Positions 1-6,806 of a stretch of 9,341 nt of DNA are shown one piece after another. Every line of letters begins with the position of its first letter. The stretch's first letter is position 1. A program made the translations under genes and the position numbers. Below the pieces are notes generated by a model, which ran no database searches, was not told where the DNA came from, and was given only the letters and a program-made list of their open reading frames with translations. Source of the stretch: JAIBBG01 sp043748015 (GTDB taxonomy: Bacteria > Bacteroidota > Bacteroidia > Flavobacteriales_D > Sanyastnellaceae); contig JAYTOA010000063.1 in the NCBI GenBank assembly GCA_043748015.1, forward strand, positions 1-9,341, given 5' to 3'.

Positions 1-224
1 GCCGGGAATTTTAACCCAATGATCTTAAGGTTTTTCATCGCATCTGCTCCAAATTCTGCTCTCAAATCTTCTTTCGAAGGAATATTTTTGGTCGAGGCAA
101 TGCAATGTATCAAGGTAATTTGGTGTCCAGCCTCCGCAAGGTTTTTCGCGAGATAGTATGAATGCTTTTGCATTCCGCCAATGACAAACGGATAGATACC
201 GTCAGTGATAATGAGTATTTTCAT
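1..224 (-). CDS. Glycosyltransferase family 4, N-terminal fragment (runs off left edge)
   Basis: The first 74 codons of a gene whose 3' part lies outside the window. The peptide opens MKILIITDGIYPFVIGG and continues with QKHSYYLAKNLAEAGHQIT. This is the usual N-terminal Rossmann strand of GT-B, GT4-type glycosyltransferases: a hydrophobic strand, then a glycine-rich turn, then a helix that selects the acceptor side. The ATG (224-222) overlaps the TGA of the upstream glycosyltransferase gene by 4 nt (ATGA), so the two are very probably translationally coupled in one operon. It is expected to act in the cytoplasm or at the inner face of the membrane, adding a sugar to a lipid-linked glycan. Donor and acceptor cannot be told from this fragment, because the C-terminal nucleotide-sugar-binding half is missing. 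Confidence 0.85.
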   Translation of the reverse strand, partial: MKILIITDGIYPFVIGGMQKHSYYLAKNLAEAGHQITLIHCIASTKNIPSKEDLRAEFGADAMKNLKIIGLKFP

Positions 225-1399
225 TGAATCTCGTGAAGTATCTTTTTGCACACATGTTGCCATGTATGTTCGGTGGAAACTTTGTGATGAAAATTTGTGG
301 CCATCTTTTTTGCTTCGTCTGAATGTGAAAGTAGAAACATGATCGCATTTTTCACTGATTCAACATTGTCATTGATCAACAATCCATCTTCTCCGTTTTT
401 CATTACATCCGTGACTGGAATCACGTCTGGTGCTATGATGCACTTTTTCATGATGCCATACTCGAAAATTTTTACGGGTGATCCGTACCAGTTACTTCGC
501 GCCATCACAGTAATGTCCATCACTGCAATGTGGTCGTAAACATCTTTGTGCGGTATGTTTCCGGTGAAATGAACCAGATGGTCAATTGTTAATTCACGTG
601 TTCTCGATTTCAATTCATTGAGAATTTCACCATCACCAACGATAAGCAGATGAATGTTGATATCCGGGTTTTTTTGAATAACTGCGAAAGCTTCTATTAA
701 AAGATCAACTCCGTGATAGGGAAAAATCGACCCGACAAATCCAATCACTTTAGCGTCATTGTCAATGTCAAGTCGTTGTCGAATTGCTTGGGATTTTTCT
801 TCAGTTGTGTTGATGTGTGCAGGATTCACCGCGTTGGGTGTGACAATGATTTTCGCCGAATTATTATTCGTCCGGGATTCCAGATATGTCTTCAATGCTG
901 TCGATACAACGAATATTTTGTGCGCTGTATTCACTTGTTCTTTTTCATTTTTCACCGCGCGACGAAAGAAAATACTCTTTCCTGACATGTCAGATTTTTC
1001 CTCCGGATAAGGAGCATTCATCTCGCAACAAAATCTTATAGAGAACTTTTTTGCAGCACGAAATCCGGATCCCATCATGTAATAACTACGCTCATAAATG
1101 ACGTCGGGCTTCTCCTTTTCTATCAGCGACTCTAACTGTGCTTGAAGTTTTTTATCGAGTCGAAGGAGTGAGTAATCCTTGAGCGATTCCCAAATGATGG
1201 ATGGAACGAATTTTTTCCACCACCTGCTTTTGACTACGATTCTTGATGATGGTTCCAATTTTTCACCACCGGCAATGAGTCGTATTACTTCATGACCTGC
1301 CGATTCAAAACCATGGATAACTTCCCGGATATGCGTGCCCGGTCCGCTGGGTGCGGCCATGTTGATTTGCACATGCGGACTGTAATAAAGGATCTTCAT
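221..1399 (-). CDS. Glycosyltransferase family 4 (GT-B fold)
   Basis: A complete 392-aa retaining-type GT4 enzyme, the usual length for the family. The N-terminal domain begins MKILYYSPHVQINMAAPSGPG, with a glycine/proline-rich loop near residues 17-22 and HIREVIHGFESAGHEV as first helix. The link to the donor domain shows VTPNAVN (186-192). The C-terminal domain has GFVGSIFPYHGVDLLIEAF (220-238), LLIVGDGE (251-258) and SPVKIFEYG (307-315). The second Glu of the classical E-x7-E donor motif is present (E313), but the position of the first Glu is not acidic. That is common in GT4 members with an 'SP(V/L)K(I/L)FEY' motif. Both ends overlap neighbours by ATGA (start 1399 with the upstream gene, stop 221 with the downstream gene), which supports the start codon and an operon. 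Likely role: a sugar-transfer step in surface glycan assembly. Substrate unknown. Confidence 0.92.
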   Translation of the reverse strand: MKILYYSPHVQINMAAPSGPGTHIREVIHGFESAGHEVIRLIAGGEKLEPSSRIVVKSRWWKKFVPSIIWESLKDYSLLRLDKKLQAQLESLIEKEKPDVIYERSYYMMGSGFRAAKKFSIRFCCEMNAPYPEEKSDMSGKSIFFRRAVKNEKEQVNTAHKIFVVSTALKTYLESRTNNNSAKIIVTPNAVNPAHINTTEEKSQAIRQRLDIDNDAKVIGFVGSIFPYHGVDLLIEAFAVIQKNPDINIHLLIVGDGEILNELKSRTRELTIDHLVHFTGNIPHKDVYDHIAVMDITVMARSNWYGSPVKIFEYGIMKKCIIAPDVIPVTDVMKNGEDGLLINDNVESVKNAIMFLLSHSDEAKKMATNFHHKVSTEHTWQHVCKKILHEIQ

Positions 1400-2643
1400 T
1401 TGAACATCGAAATTAGTTGTCGTGTGATTTCTTTGAGTTCAAACTTCTCGTAATTGAATTGTTCATTGAAGTTCAACTTTTTTTCATCAATGAGTTGCAA
1501 GAATTCAGCGAGACTACCATCGTCTTTATTCAAAACATATCCGAGTTTATTTTCTTTTACAAATTGTGTCACTTCTCCATCTTCGGCGACAATCAAATAG
1601 GGTTTTCTAGACGGCAGGTTTTCAAAAAACTTAGTCGTCCGATCATTTTTTTTATTTGGAGAAAGAAAAATGAGAACAGCCGATGCATTGCTCACTTCCT
1701 TGAAAATTTCTTTGCCAACTGATGGTAGCACTTCAACCGCTTCAATATCTGCGAAGGTTTTGTCGTTGTGCTTATGCGTGAATATTTTGACCGAGAGTTT
1801 CTGATAGAGTAGCGGGTGTGTTGATTTGATCTCCAGAATTTCACTCTTCAGTAGCAATAATTCTTTTTCAATTCCCTGGTAAAGATCGCCACCATAGATC
1901 AGTGTTATTTTTTCCTTTTGAACGACTTTTGAAGCCTCGGTATCTGCTTTATCATAGAAATGTGTCAACACTCTAAAATCAGGATGATTTTTACAATGCA
2001 GGAGATTCCATTGACGCAATTCTTCTGTTAGATATTCGTACGGAGTAACAATTACAGATGCATTTTCAAGGATGAAAGTTTGTTTCATTTCTTCAATGCG
2101 TTTGCGGTCCGCATTCAATCCGGGAATGCCATAGTTGAGTGCTTTCAACCATGGGTCGCGGTAATCAATGATGAGATTGAGATGGGCAAAGACGGATTTC
2201 AATCCTGAGATGTCGTAAAGCATTTTCCATGGTGCGCCGGACGCCATCACGTTGACTATATTGTATTCACGAATCAATGATTGCGCTTTACTCAGTAATT
2301 CATTTTTCCAGCCGATCGAAATATCATAAATAGTTCCTTCTTCATTTCGTTCTAGTCGCCATTTATGAAGTCGGTATTTAATTCTTGATACAACATCTCT
2401 TTTCGGATGGGAGAAATGCACAGGATATTTTCTTGGTAGAGAATAGACATGTATGTTTTCATGTTCAACATCATGTTTCCATACGGATTGATTATTTCCT
2501 TCGATTGGATCTGCTTTGATGACATGTACGTCGTAGCCTTCAGCAGCGAGTTGCTTGGCAAACTTGGCCCAACGCCTGCCGCCAATGCCTTCATTCGGTG
2601 GGAAGTCATAATTGACGATTAATATGTGATGACCATTTTTCAA
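1396..2643 (-). CDS. Glycosyltransferase (GT4-like), TTG start
   Basis: A 415-aa protein with the N-terminal signature HILIVNYDFPPNEGIGGRRW (residues 6-25) followed by AKFAKQLAAEGYDV, widespread in Bacteroidota glycosyltransferases. It also has DYRDPW at 160-165, a motif shared by this group. The second GT-B half contains LIYGGDLYQGI (248-258), ASAVLIFLSP (320-329) and FFENLPSRKPYLIV (339-352), the donor-side region. The only usable start ahead of the first beta strand is TTG (2643-2641). No ATG or GTG lies in frame between the upstream stop (2670-2672) and residue 6, and the ATG at 2636 is out of frame. The 26-nt gap to the upstream gene and the 4-nt overlap with the downstream one place it inside the operon. 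Likely role: a sugar-addition step in O-unit or capsule synthesis. Donor and acceptor are unknown. Confidence 0.88.
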   Translation of the reverse strand: MKNGHHILIVNYDFPPNEGIGGRRWAKFAKQLAAEGYDVHVIKADPIEGNNQSVWKHDVEHENIHVYSLPRKYPVHFSHPKRDVVSRIKYRLHKWRLERNEEGTIYDISIGWKNELLSKAQSLIREYNIVNVMASGAPWKMLYDISGLKSVFAHLNLIIDYRDPWLKALNYGIPGLNADRKRIEEMKQTFILENASVIVTPYEYLTEELRQWNLLHCKNHPDFRVLTHFYDKADTEASKVVQKEKITLIYGGDLYQGIEKELLLLKSEILEIKSTHPLLYQKLSVKIFTHKHNDKTFADIEAVEVLPSVGKEIFKEVSNASAVLIFLSPNKKNDRTTKFFENLPSRKPYLIVAEDGEVTQFVKENKLGYVLNKDDGSLAEFLQLIDEKKLNFNEQFNYEKFELKEITRQLISMFK

Positions 2644-2669
2644 ATTGATAAAATGAAATGGCGGATTTC

Positions 2670-3995
2670 TTATGGCTCCGGAAAATGTATTGCTCTGAAA
2701 GGCTCAAGCATTGTCCTCTCGAAAAAGTATGCTTCTTTTTCCTTTGAATATTCATCAATCAGATTTGACATTGCTTCATATGTCCTGAAACAAATATTAT
2801 TCAACGCAGTGTGATTCATCGGGAATTCTTCAATCGCCATGTTGCCGATAAGTGTTTTATATCCGCAGTATAATCGCTCATAGAGGATGGTGCTGAAAGC
2901 CGCCGTCGCAATATCTACTTTGTCGAAATGTTGAGTCGTCCCTCCTTGAAATTGTGCAATCTCAAATTGATCATGTCCTATTGCTGATCGATAAAACGCG
3001 TGCATTTTTTCACTCACCTGTGGTTTCATTTCTCGCGGATGGGGGAAAATAATCAACCGGAATTCAGGATGTTGCTTCACGTAGTTTCCGAGATAATTGA
3101 GGATGGTAGATTCTGCTTCACCTATTCTTCCTCCATAAGCAGAATGCTTTTCCTGCCGGCGCAACCACTCACCATGAGAATAGAACCCAAGCGTCTTTTG
3201 TTCCGGAACAGGGAATTCATTTTTGTAGCGTGGGTAATATTGAAAAGCGCGCTCAGGTGGCCACATGAGGATGGATTTAGCGCGAAAGGAATCGCTGAAT
3301 TTTTGTCTTTCTTCAAGATGGTATGGCGTACTGAAGACAACGGCATCTGCTAACAAAATTCTATGATGCGTCGCTAACGGACCTGAAGAGGGAATTTTTA
3401 TGAATTCTATGCCGTATTCACGCATAATGAGATACATGAAATTACTGTCGATTTCATAGGGCACAAAGTCATACACCTTTTTGATCTTATGCTTCATGAT
3501 GTAGTGCATGATGTATGCAATCTCCGCCACTTCAGCGATACTTAACGCAATACCCAATCTATGTGGACTGAACACGCATCGGATAGATTGTTTCATTGCA
3601 AATGGAAGTATGGTCAATAACAACCTCCACTTGCTGACACCGTCGAATGACATGATATCCTTTGCGATATAACTATGCAATTTCGCATCGCCGGATCGTC
3701 TTATGTATTCTGTAACCCGATCTTGAATGGCAATGGTACCGCTTATGACAAGGGCATCGGCAGATTTGTCGAATTGAAATATTCCAGCGCTACTCTTTAT
3801 TGTTCTTCGGAGAACTCTATAGAAAACGCGAAAACCTAAAAGCACATCTTGCTTATCGGATTCAAGTAATCGATAGGAGAGGTATTCGAAAAGACATGTC
3901 GCGGCTAAATATTCATCCGTGTTTTTAGCCGACGATTTCCATGCGGATTCAAGTCGGTGATAACCTCGAATGACATTTCTTAGCTCATTTATCAT
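2670..3995 (-). CDS. Putative GT-B-like glycosyltransferase of a nonulosonate locus
   Basis: A 441-aa protein that I do not recognise as a named family. It has no signal peptide or membrane segment. The N-terminal third is helix-rich and charged. The rest has a GT-B look: ADALVISGT (79-87) and KIKKVYDFVPYEIDSN (170-185) in the middle, LGFYSHGEWLRR (269-280) at the start of the second half, FRLIIFPHPRE (312-322), and FSTILYERLYCGYKTLIGN (367-385), which resembles the donor-loop region of capsule-type, sialyltransferase-type and CDP-glycerol-phosphotransferase-type enzymes. Its ATG (3995) lies inside the end of the NeuB-like gene, an 11-nt overlap, so the two are probably translated together. 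From that I infer it may be the transferase that uses the nonulosonic acid, but this is context only. Another possibility is a non-catalytic polysaccharide-synthesis protein. Confidence 0.6.
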   Translation of the reverse strand: MINELRNVIRGYHRLESAWKSSAKNTDEYLAATCLFEYLSYRLLESDKQDVLLGFRVFYRVLRRTIKSSAGIFQFDKSADALVISGTIAIQDRVTEYIRRSGDAKLHSYIAKDIMSFDGVSKWRLLLTILPFAMKQSIRCVFSPHRLGIALSIAEVAEIAYIMHYIMKHKIKKVYDFVPYEIDSNFMYLIMREYGIEFIKIPSSGPLATHHRILLADAVVFSTPYHLEERQKFSDSFRAKSILMWPPERAFQYYPRYKNEFPVPEQKTLGFYSHGEWLRRQEKHSAYGGRIGEAESTILNYLGNYVKQHPEFRLIIFPHPREMKPQVSEKMHAFYRSAIGHDQFEIAQFQGGTTQHFDKVDIATAAFSTILYERLYCGYKTLIGNMAIEEFPMNHTALNNICFRTYEAMSNLIDEYSKEKEAYFFERTMLEPFRAIHFPEP

Positions 3996-4686
3996 GACCT
4001 AAAACTTTTCGTATTCTCTCGAATTCGAACGCAGTGTTTTTGATTTCCGCAAGGTCATTCATGTCCATACTTCCAAGGTGCGCTTTTTCTGTTTCATATT
4101 GAAACGATTTGCGCAACGTGAAATGTTTTTCCAGATACTTCGCTCCATGAGCTGATGCGAATAGCGCACCCGCATTTCCCAAAGTGTGATCACTGATGCC
4201 TTGAAAAATGGAATTGCCAAAATCAGGCATGGCAAACTCGTCTACTCGCGTAGGATATTTTACAACACAGTAGAGATAAGTTGAGTGATCAAATTTGATG
4301 ACTTCATCTGTGTTCAAATCTGATGGAATACTCACGAAAGTTGGTTTGCCGTGGCTCATGATCGCAGCTGTCAAATCAGCAAATTCTTTGTGCATTCTGG
4401 CAGCCACTTTAAGATAGGGTAAGTCCAGAGCGATGCACCAGTCAAGTCTTTCAGTGGTGAAGGGTGTTGCAAAAAGTGGAATGCCTACCCCATCAGCGTA
4501 TTCCTTCAATCTTTTTAAACCGTCTTTACTGAGCTCAAGATATCCGCGCTCAGCGCCGAATTGTGTTGCTGTATATAGTTGAACTTTCACTGCATCGGCA
4601 CCGGCCATTTTGCTTTGAAGTATCATCTGTTCGGCTACCGCAAGGCTGCCACCATGTTGAGGGAAAATTTCTGAAATAACAAACAT
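3985..4686 (-). CDS. neuB: NeuB-family nonulosonate synthase, short form without SAF domain
   Basis: Condenses an N-acetylhexosamine-type sugar with phosphoenolpyruvate to make a nine-carbon nonulosonic acid in the cytoplasm. Counting from the ATG at 4686 (233 aa), the NeuB barrel is clear: VISEIFPQHGGS (3-14, family pattern IAEIGxNHxGS), GADAVKVQ (29-36), ATPFTTE (73-79), YLKVAA (91-96), YCVVKYPT (139-146), GISDHTLG (163-170) and GAKYLEKHFT (181-190). The two metal-binding histidines of Neisseria NeuB (H215 and H236, 21 apart) match H167 and H188, also 21 apart. The protein ends about 45 residues later, whereas typical NeuB is about 340-350 aa with a C-terminal SAF/antifreeze domain. An ATG at 4746 would add 20 residues unlike NeuB. 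I prefer 4686 because the first barrel strand begins there and a TACTTTTG box lies just upstream. The substrate (Neu5Ac, legionaminic or pseudaminic precursor) is undecided. Confidence 0.85.
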   Translation of the reverse strand: MFVISEIFPQHGGSLAVAEQMILQSKMAGADAVKVQLYTATQFGAERGYLELSKDGLKRLKEYADGVGIPLFATPFTTERLDWCIALDLPYLKVAARMHKEFADLTAAIMSHGKPTFVSIPSDLNTDEVIKFDHSTYLYCVVKYPTRVDEFAMPDFGNSIFQGISDHTLGNAGALFASAHGAKYLEKHFTLRKSFQYETEKAHLGSMDMNDLAEIKNTAFEFERIRKVLGHDK

Positions 4687-4709
4687 ATAGTTCGGATTAA
4701 TTAGGCCAG

Positions 4710-4717
4710 CAAAAGTA
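4710..4717 (-). promoter_or_regulatory. Possible -7 box for the neuB-led operon
   Basis: On the minus strand the octamer TACTTTTG fits the Bacteroidota -7 consensus TAnnTTTG. It ends 23 nt before the ATG at 4686, which would leave a short leader of under 20 nt. No TTTG or TTG is found at the expected -33 position, so this is half a promoter. If real, it excludes the longer start at 4746. Confidence 0.3.
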
Positions 4718-4802
4718 ATTAAGCCGTACTGTTTTACACTTATCATCGCTCATCTGTGTTTCCATCGTACTAAGAAATAGTTCCCTGGATGTCTATTATC
4801 GC

Positions 4803-4833
4803 TTTGTCTGCCTGTAGCTCGCGACTATCTTTG
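4803..4833 (+). promoter_or_regulatory. Bacteroidota-type promoter for the methyltransferase pair
   Basis: TTTG (4803-4806) is followed after 19 nt by TATCTTTG (4826-4833). This matches the Bacteroidota housekeeping-sigma consensus TTTG-N19/20-TAnnTTTG at every specified base. Transcription would start a few bases after 4833, giving a leader of roughly 20 nt before the ATG at 4859. It lies in the divergent gap between the neuB-like gene and the first methyltransferase gene. Confidence 0.65.
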
Positions 4834-4858
4834 CCCACCTCAATTCGAATTTTACCTT

Positions 4859-5617
4859 ATGGCTCAAGACATCAAAATCAAAACGCTCGCTTCTGAAAAG
4901 GAATTAAGCGGCAGAGCTCGTGCATCTGCAGCGATGCGCAATTGCCCGATTCCTGACAATGAATTGCTAGCGAACGCCGGACTGTTTCTGAAGAGACAGG
5001 AATTGACCAAGCATTTATTTTTCGCAGAGTTGTATCGCGATCACATCCTTCCGGTGCACGGAGTGATGATGGAATTTGGTGTTCGTTGGGGACAAAATCT
5101 TGTAACACTCAGTAATCTTCGTGGCATATACGAGCCGTTCAATCACAATAGAAAACTAATCGGTTTCGATACGTTTGAAGGCTTTCCGGTTCTTTCAAAG
5201 AAAGATGGCGCTCACGAAATCATTGCGGCCGGATCGCTTGCTGTTACCAAGGGTTATGAAGATTACCTCACAGACCTGCTCGATTTTCACGAGGGCGAAA
5301 GTCCATTGCCACATATCAAAAAGAATTCACTCAGAAAAGGAAATGCCATCATTGAGTTGGAAAAATATCTCAGTGAACACCCTGAAACAATTATCGCTTT
5401 CGCATGGTTTGATATGACATTGTATGAGCCAACCATGAAGTGCCTTGAATTGATCAAACCTTACATCACAAAAGGATCTGTCATCGGTTTTGATGAACTC
5501 AACGATGTGGAATTTCCGGGAGAAACTGTAGCAGTTCGTGAGGCATTCGGGTTGAAGAATGTGCGCGTTCAACGAAACCAATACAGTGGCGCTCAATCTT
5601 ATGTCATTGTCGAATAA
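4859..5617 (+). CDS. Class I SAM-dependent methyltransferase, TylF/MycF-like
   Basis: A 252-aa methyltransferase of the macrocin-O-methyltransferase-like group often found in O-antigen and capsule loci; relatives are commonly mislabelled crotonobetainyl-CoA:carnitine CoA-transferase in databases. The SAM-binding motif I is VMMEFGVRWGQNL (69-81), with G-V-R-W-G in place of the usual GxGxG. IGFDTFEGFP (101-110) carries the acidic residue expected at the end of strand 2. FAWFDMTLYEPT (181-192) and KGSVIGFDELN (205-215) hold the aspartates that in TylF/MycF-type enzymes bind the metal and act in catalysis. FPGETVAVREAFGL (219-232) is the typical C-terminal helix. It is probably an O-methyltransferase acting on a sugar, as a nucleotide sugar or on the glycan end. 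It sits directly behind a strong promoter match and 38 nt before a second methyltransferase gene, on the strand opposite to all other genes here. Confidence 0.85.
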   Translation: MAQDIKIKTLASEKELSGRARASAAMRNCPIPDNELLANAGLFLKRQELTKHLFFAELYRDHILPVHGVMMEFGVRWGQNLVTLSNLRGIYEPFNHNRKLIGFDTFEGFPVLSKKDGAHEIIAAGSLAVTKGYEDYLTDLLDFHEGESPLPHIKKNSLRKGNAIIELEKYLSEHPETIIAFAWFDMTLYEPTMKCLELIKPYITKGSVIGFDELNDVEFPGETVAVREAFGLKNVRVQRNQYSGAQSYVIVE

Positions 5618-5655
5618 TAGATTTCGGTGCATATTTTATTCAACCAACGCTGCTT

Positions 5656-6612
5656 ATGATCGATGGCCGCTTACAAGAACAAGTGAAGCACTGCAATTTT
5701 TGCGGGTCTTCTGATCAGCGCGTTTTGCATCACTTTCCTGCAGGATTTTACAGTCATAAAGCGTATACAACTTATCCGTGGGACGGCCGACAAGAGGTTG
5801 ATCTCACCATCGTGAAATGTAAAAAGTGCAATCTTGTTTTTCAAAATCCAAGATTCAAAGCCGAACATCTCGGTCTGCTTTATACCGATAGTGTCGAACA
5901 AAAACTAGACATTGAAAAAGCGGTAGCGAATCACAAATTTGCGCCGCTCATCGATCTCATCACTCAACATTGCCAATTCAAAAATGCTGCTAAGCCAATT
6001 TCATTCGATATCGGAACAAGATACGGACTGCTTCCGGAAGTCTTACGCCGCGTAGGTTTCAATGCCTATGGCATAGAGTATAATCCACTCTGTGTAGAAA
6101 CCTCAGTGCGAAGCGGATTTCAAAATGTGCACCAGGGAACGATCGACAACCTGGAAGAAGTATTGCAAAATACCGGCGTCAGCAATATTAATCTTGTAAC
6201 GATGACTGACGTCATTGAGCACTTGCTTGATCCTTTGGCAGACCTGAAGAAACTTTCTTCGTTTCAGTCATCCGGTGATTACATGGTGATTCAAACAGTG
6301 GATGTTGGTTCCGTTGGTTATCGCATTTTTAAGAGTTGGTGGTATCATCTGCATGGACAACATACATACTACTTCGACATCAATACAATGAAGGCGTATT
6401 TCGAAAAAATGGGATACGTGATTGATGCAGTGCTGAAAGTTGGCAAGTTGAACAATCTCACGTTGCTTCCATCGGTGATGAAAAAATTCAGTTTTCACAA
6501 GAAACAAAGATTGGAATTGAACAGAGGAGGAGAGTTGGAAAAGAAAATCTGGTTTGCGGAAACGCGACCTACATTGTTCGACATTTTTACTGTAGTCGCT
6601 CGCAAGCAGTAA
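5656..6612 (+). CDS. Zinc-ribbon class I SAM-dependent methyltransferase
   Basis: A 318-aa protein with an N-terminal zinc-ribbon-like motif of two CxxC pairs (C13/C16 in HCNFCGSS and C55/C58 in VKCKKCNLVFQNPR). A methyltransferase domain of the Methyltransf_23 type follows. Motif I is FDIGTRYGLLPEV (117-129), where Arg replaces the middle glycine of the usual DxGxGxG. YGIEYNP (138-144) ends strand 2 with E141, DVIEHLLDP (185-193) is the classic motif after strand 4, and GQHTYYFDINTMKAYFEKMG (234-253) is the 'H..YF....L...L...G' block. The order CxxC ribbon plus methyltransferase is typical of C- or O-methyltransferases of deoxysugar and surface-glycan clusters. The substrate is not predictable. 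It is co-transcribed with the preceding methyltransferase (38-nt gap) and ends convergently with the cytidylyltransferase gene. Confidence 0.85.
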   Translation: MIDGRLQEQVKHCNFCGSSDQRVLHHFPAGFYSHKAYTTYPWDGRQEVDLTIVKCKKCNLVFQNPRFKAEHLGLLYTDSVEQKLDIEKAVANHKFAPLIDLITQHCQFKNAAKPISFDIGTRYGLLPEVLRRVGFNAYGIEYNPLCVETSVRSGFQNVHQGTIDNLEEVLQNTGVSNINLVTMTDVIEHLLDPLADLKKLSSFQSSGDYMVIQTVDVGSVGYRIFKSWWYHLHGQHTYYFDINTMKAYFEKMGYVIDAVLKVGKLNNLTLLPSVMKKFSFHKKQRLELNRGGELEKKIWFAETRPTLFDIFTVVARKQ

Positions 6613-6619
6613 CTCACTT

Positions 6620-6804
6620 GTATTGCGAAATTGGTATTGGGTTTTGGAAGTGTGAAGGCACTGAGACTCGTTATTCGTGCTTCTTTTCAAGTAGTATTCG
6701 GTTTCTGAGATCAATTAGTATTTCAAAGGAAATGTCAAGTTCGGCGCGAATGTCTTGGTAGCCCAGGAACCAATCTCACACTCCCAATACCTACTATCCA
6801 ATAC
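6620..6804. repeat. Imperfect inverted-repeat element filling a convergent gap
   Basis: The left arm GTATTG-N7-GGTATTGGG (6620-6641) is matched on the other strand by GTATTG-N7-GGTATTGGG at 6804-6783, with identical 7-nt spacing. Just inside, AGTGTGA (6649-6655) pairs with TCACACT (6776-6782), with 7 extra bases on the left. The arms start 8 nt after one stop codon and end 2 nt before the other, so the element takes up nearly all of the 194-bp gap. The core also holds a small imperfect hairpin (GAAGGCAC near 6654, GTGCTTC near 6677-6683). On the minus strand, 6674-6775 stays open for 34 codons without a start. It may be a small non-autonomous mobile repeat, a decayed gene remnant, or a bidirectional transcription end. 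No U-tract terminator is evident. Confidence 0.5.
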
Positions 6805-6806
6805 GG

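Noticed and set aside
713..1010. Two overlapping plus-strand frames inside the GT4 gene
   Set aside because: Cysteine- and Phe-rich nonsense-like peptides antisense to conserved glycosyltransferase motifs.
1417..1722. A plus-strand frame of 101 codons inside the 415-aa glycosyltransferase gene
   Set aside because: Phe-rich, low-complexity translation opposite a well-supported gene; no promoter or start context.
4687..4746. Longer N-terminus for the neuB-like gene from the ATG at 4746
   Set aside because: The extra 20 residues do not look like NeuB, and the candidate TACTTTTG box would fall inside the coding region. Kept only as an alternative start.
6268..6714. A 148-codon minus-strand open frame antisense to the zinc-ribbon methyltransferase
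   Set aside because: Its peptide shows no domain or sensible composition, and it lies almost wholly opposite a gene with clear family motifs, so it is a shadow frame. Its start also lies inside the inverted-repeat element.
6613..6806. Simple rho-independent terminator in the convergent gap
   Set aside because: The arms are 141 bp apart, and no GC-rich stem followed by a T-run is seen on either strand.
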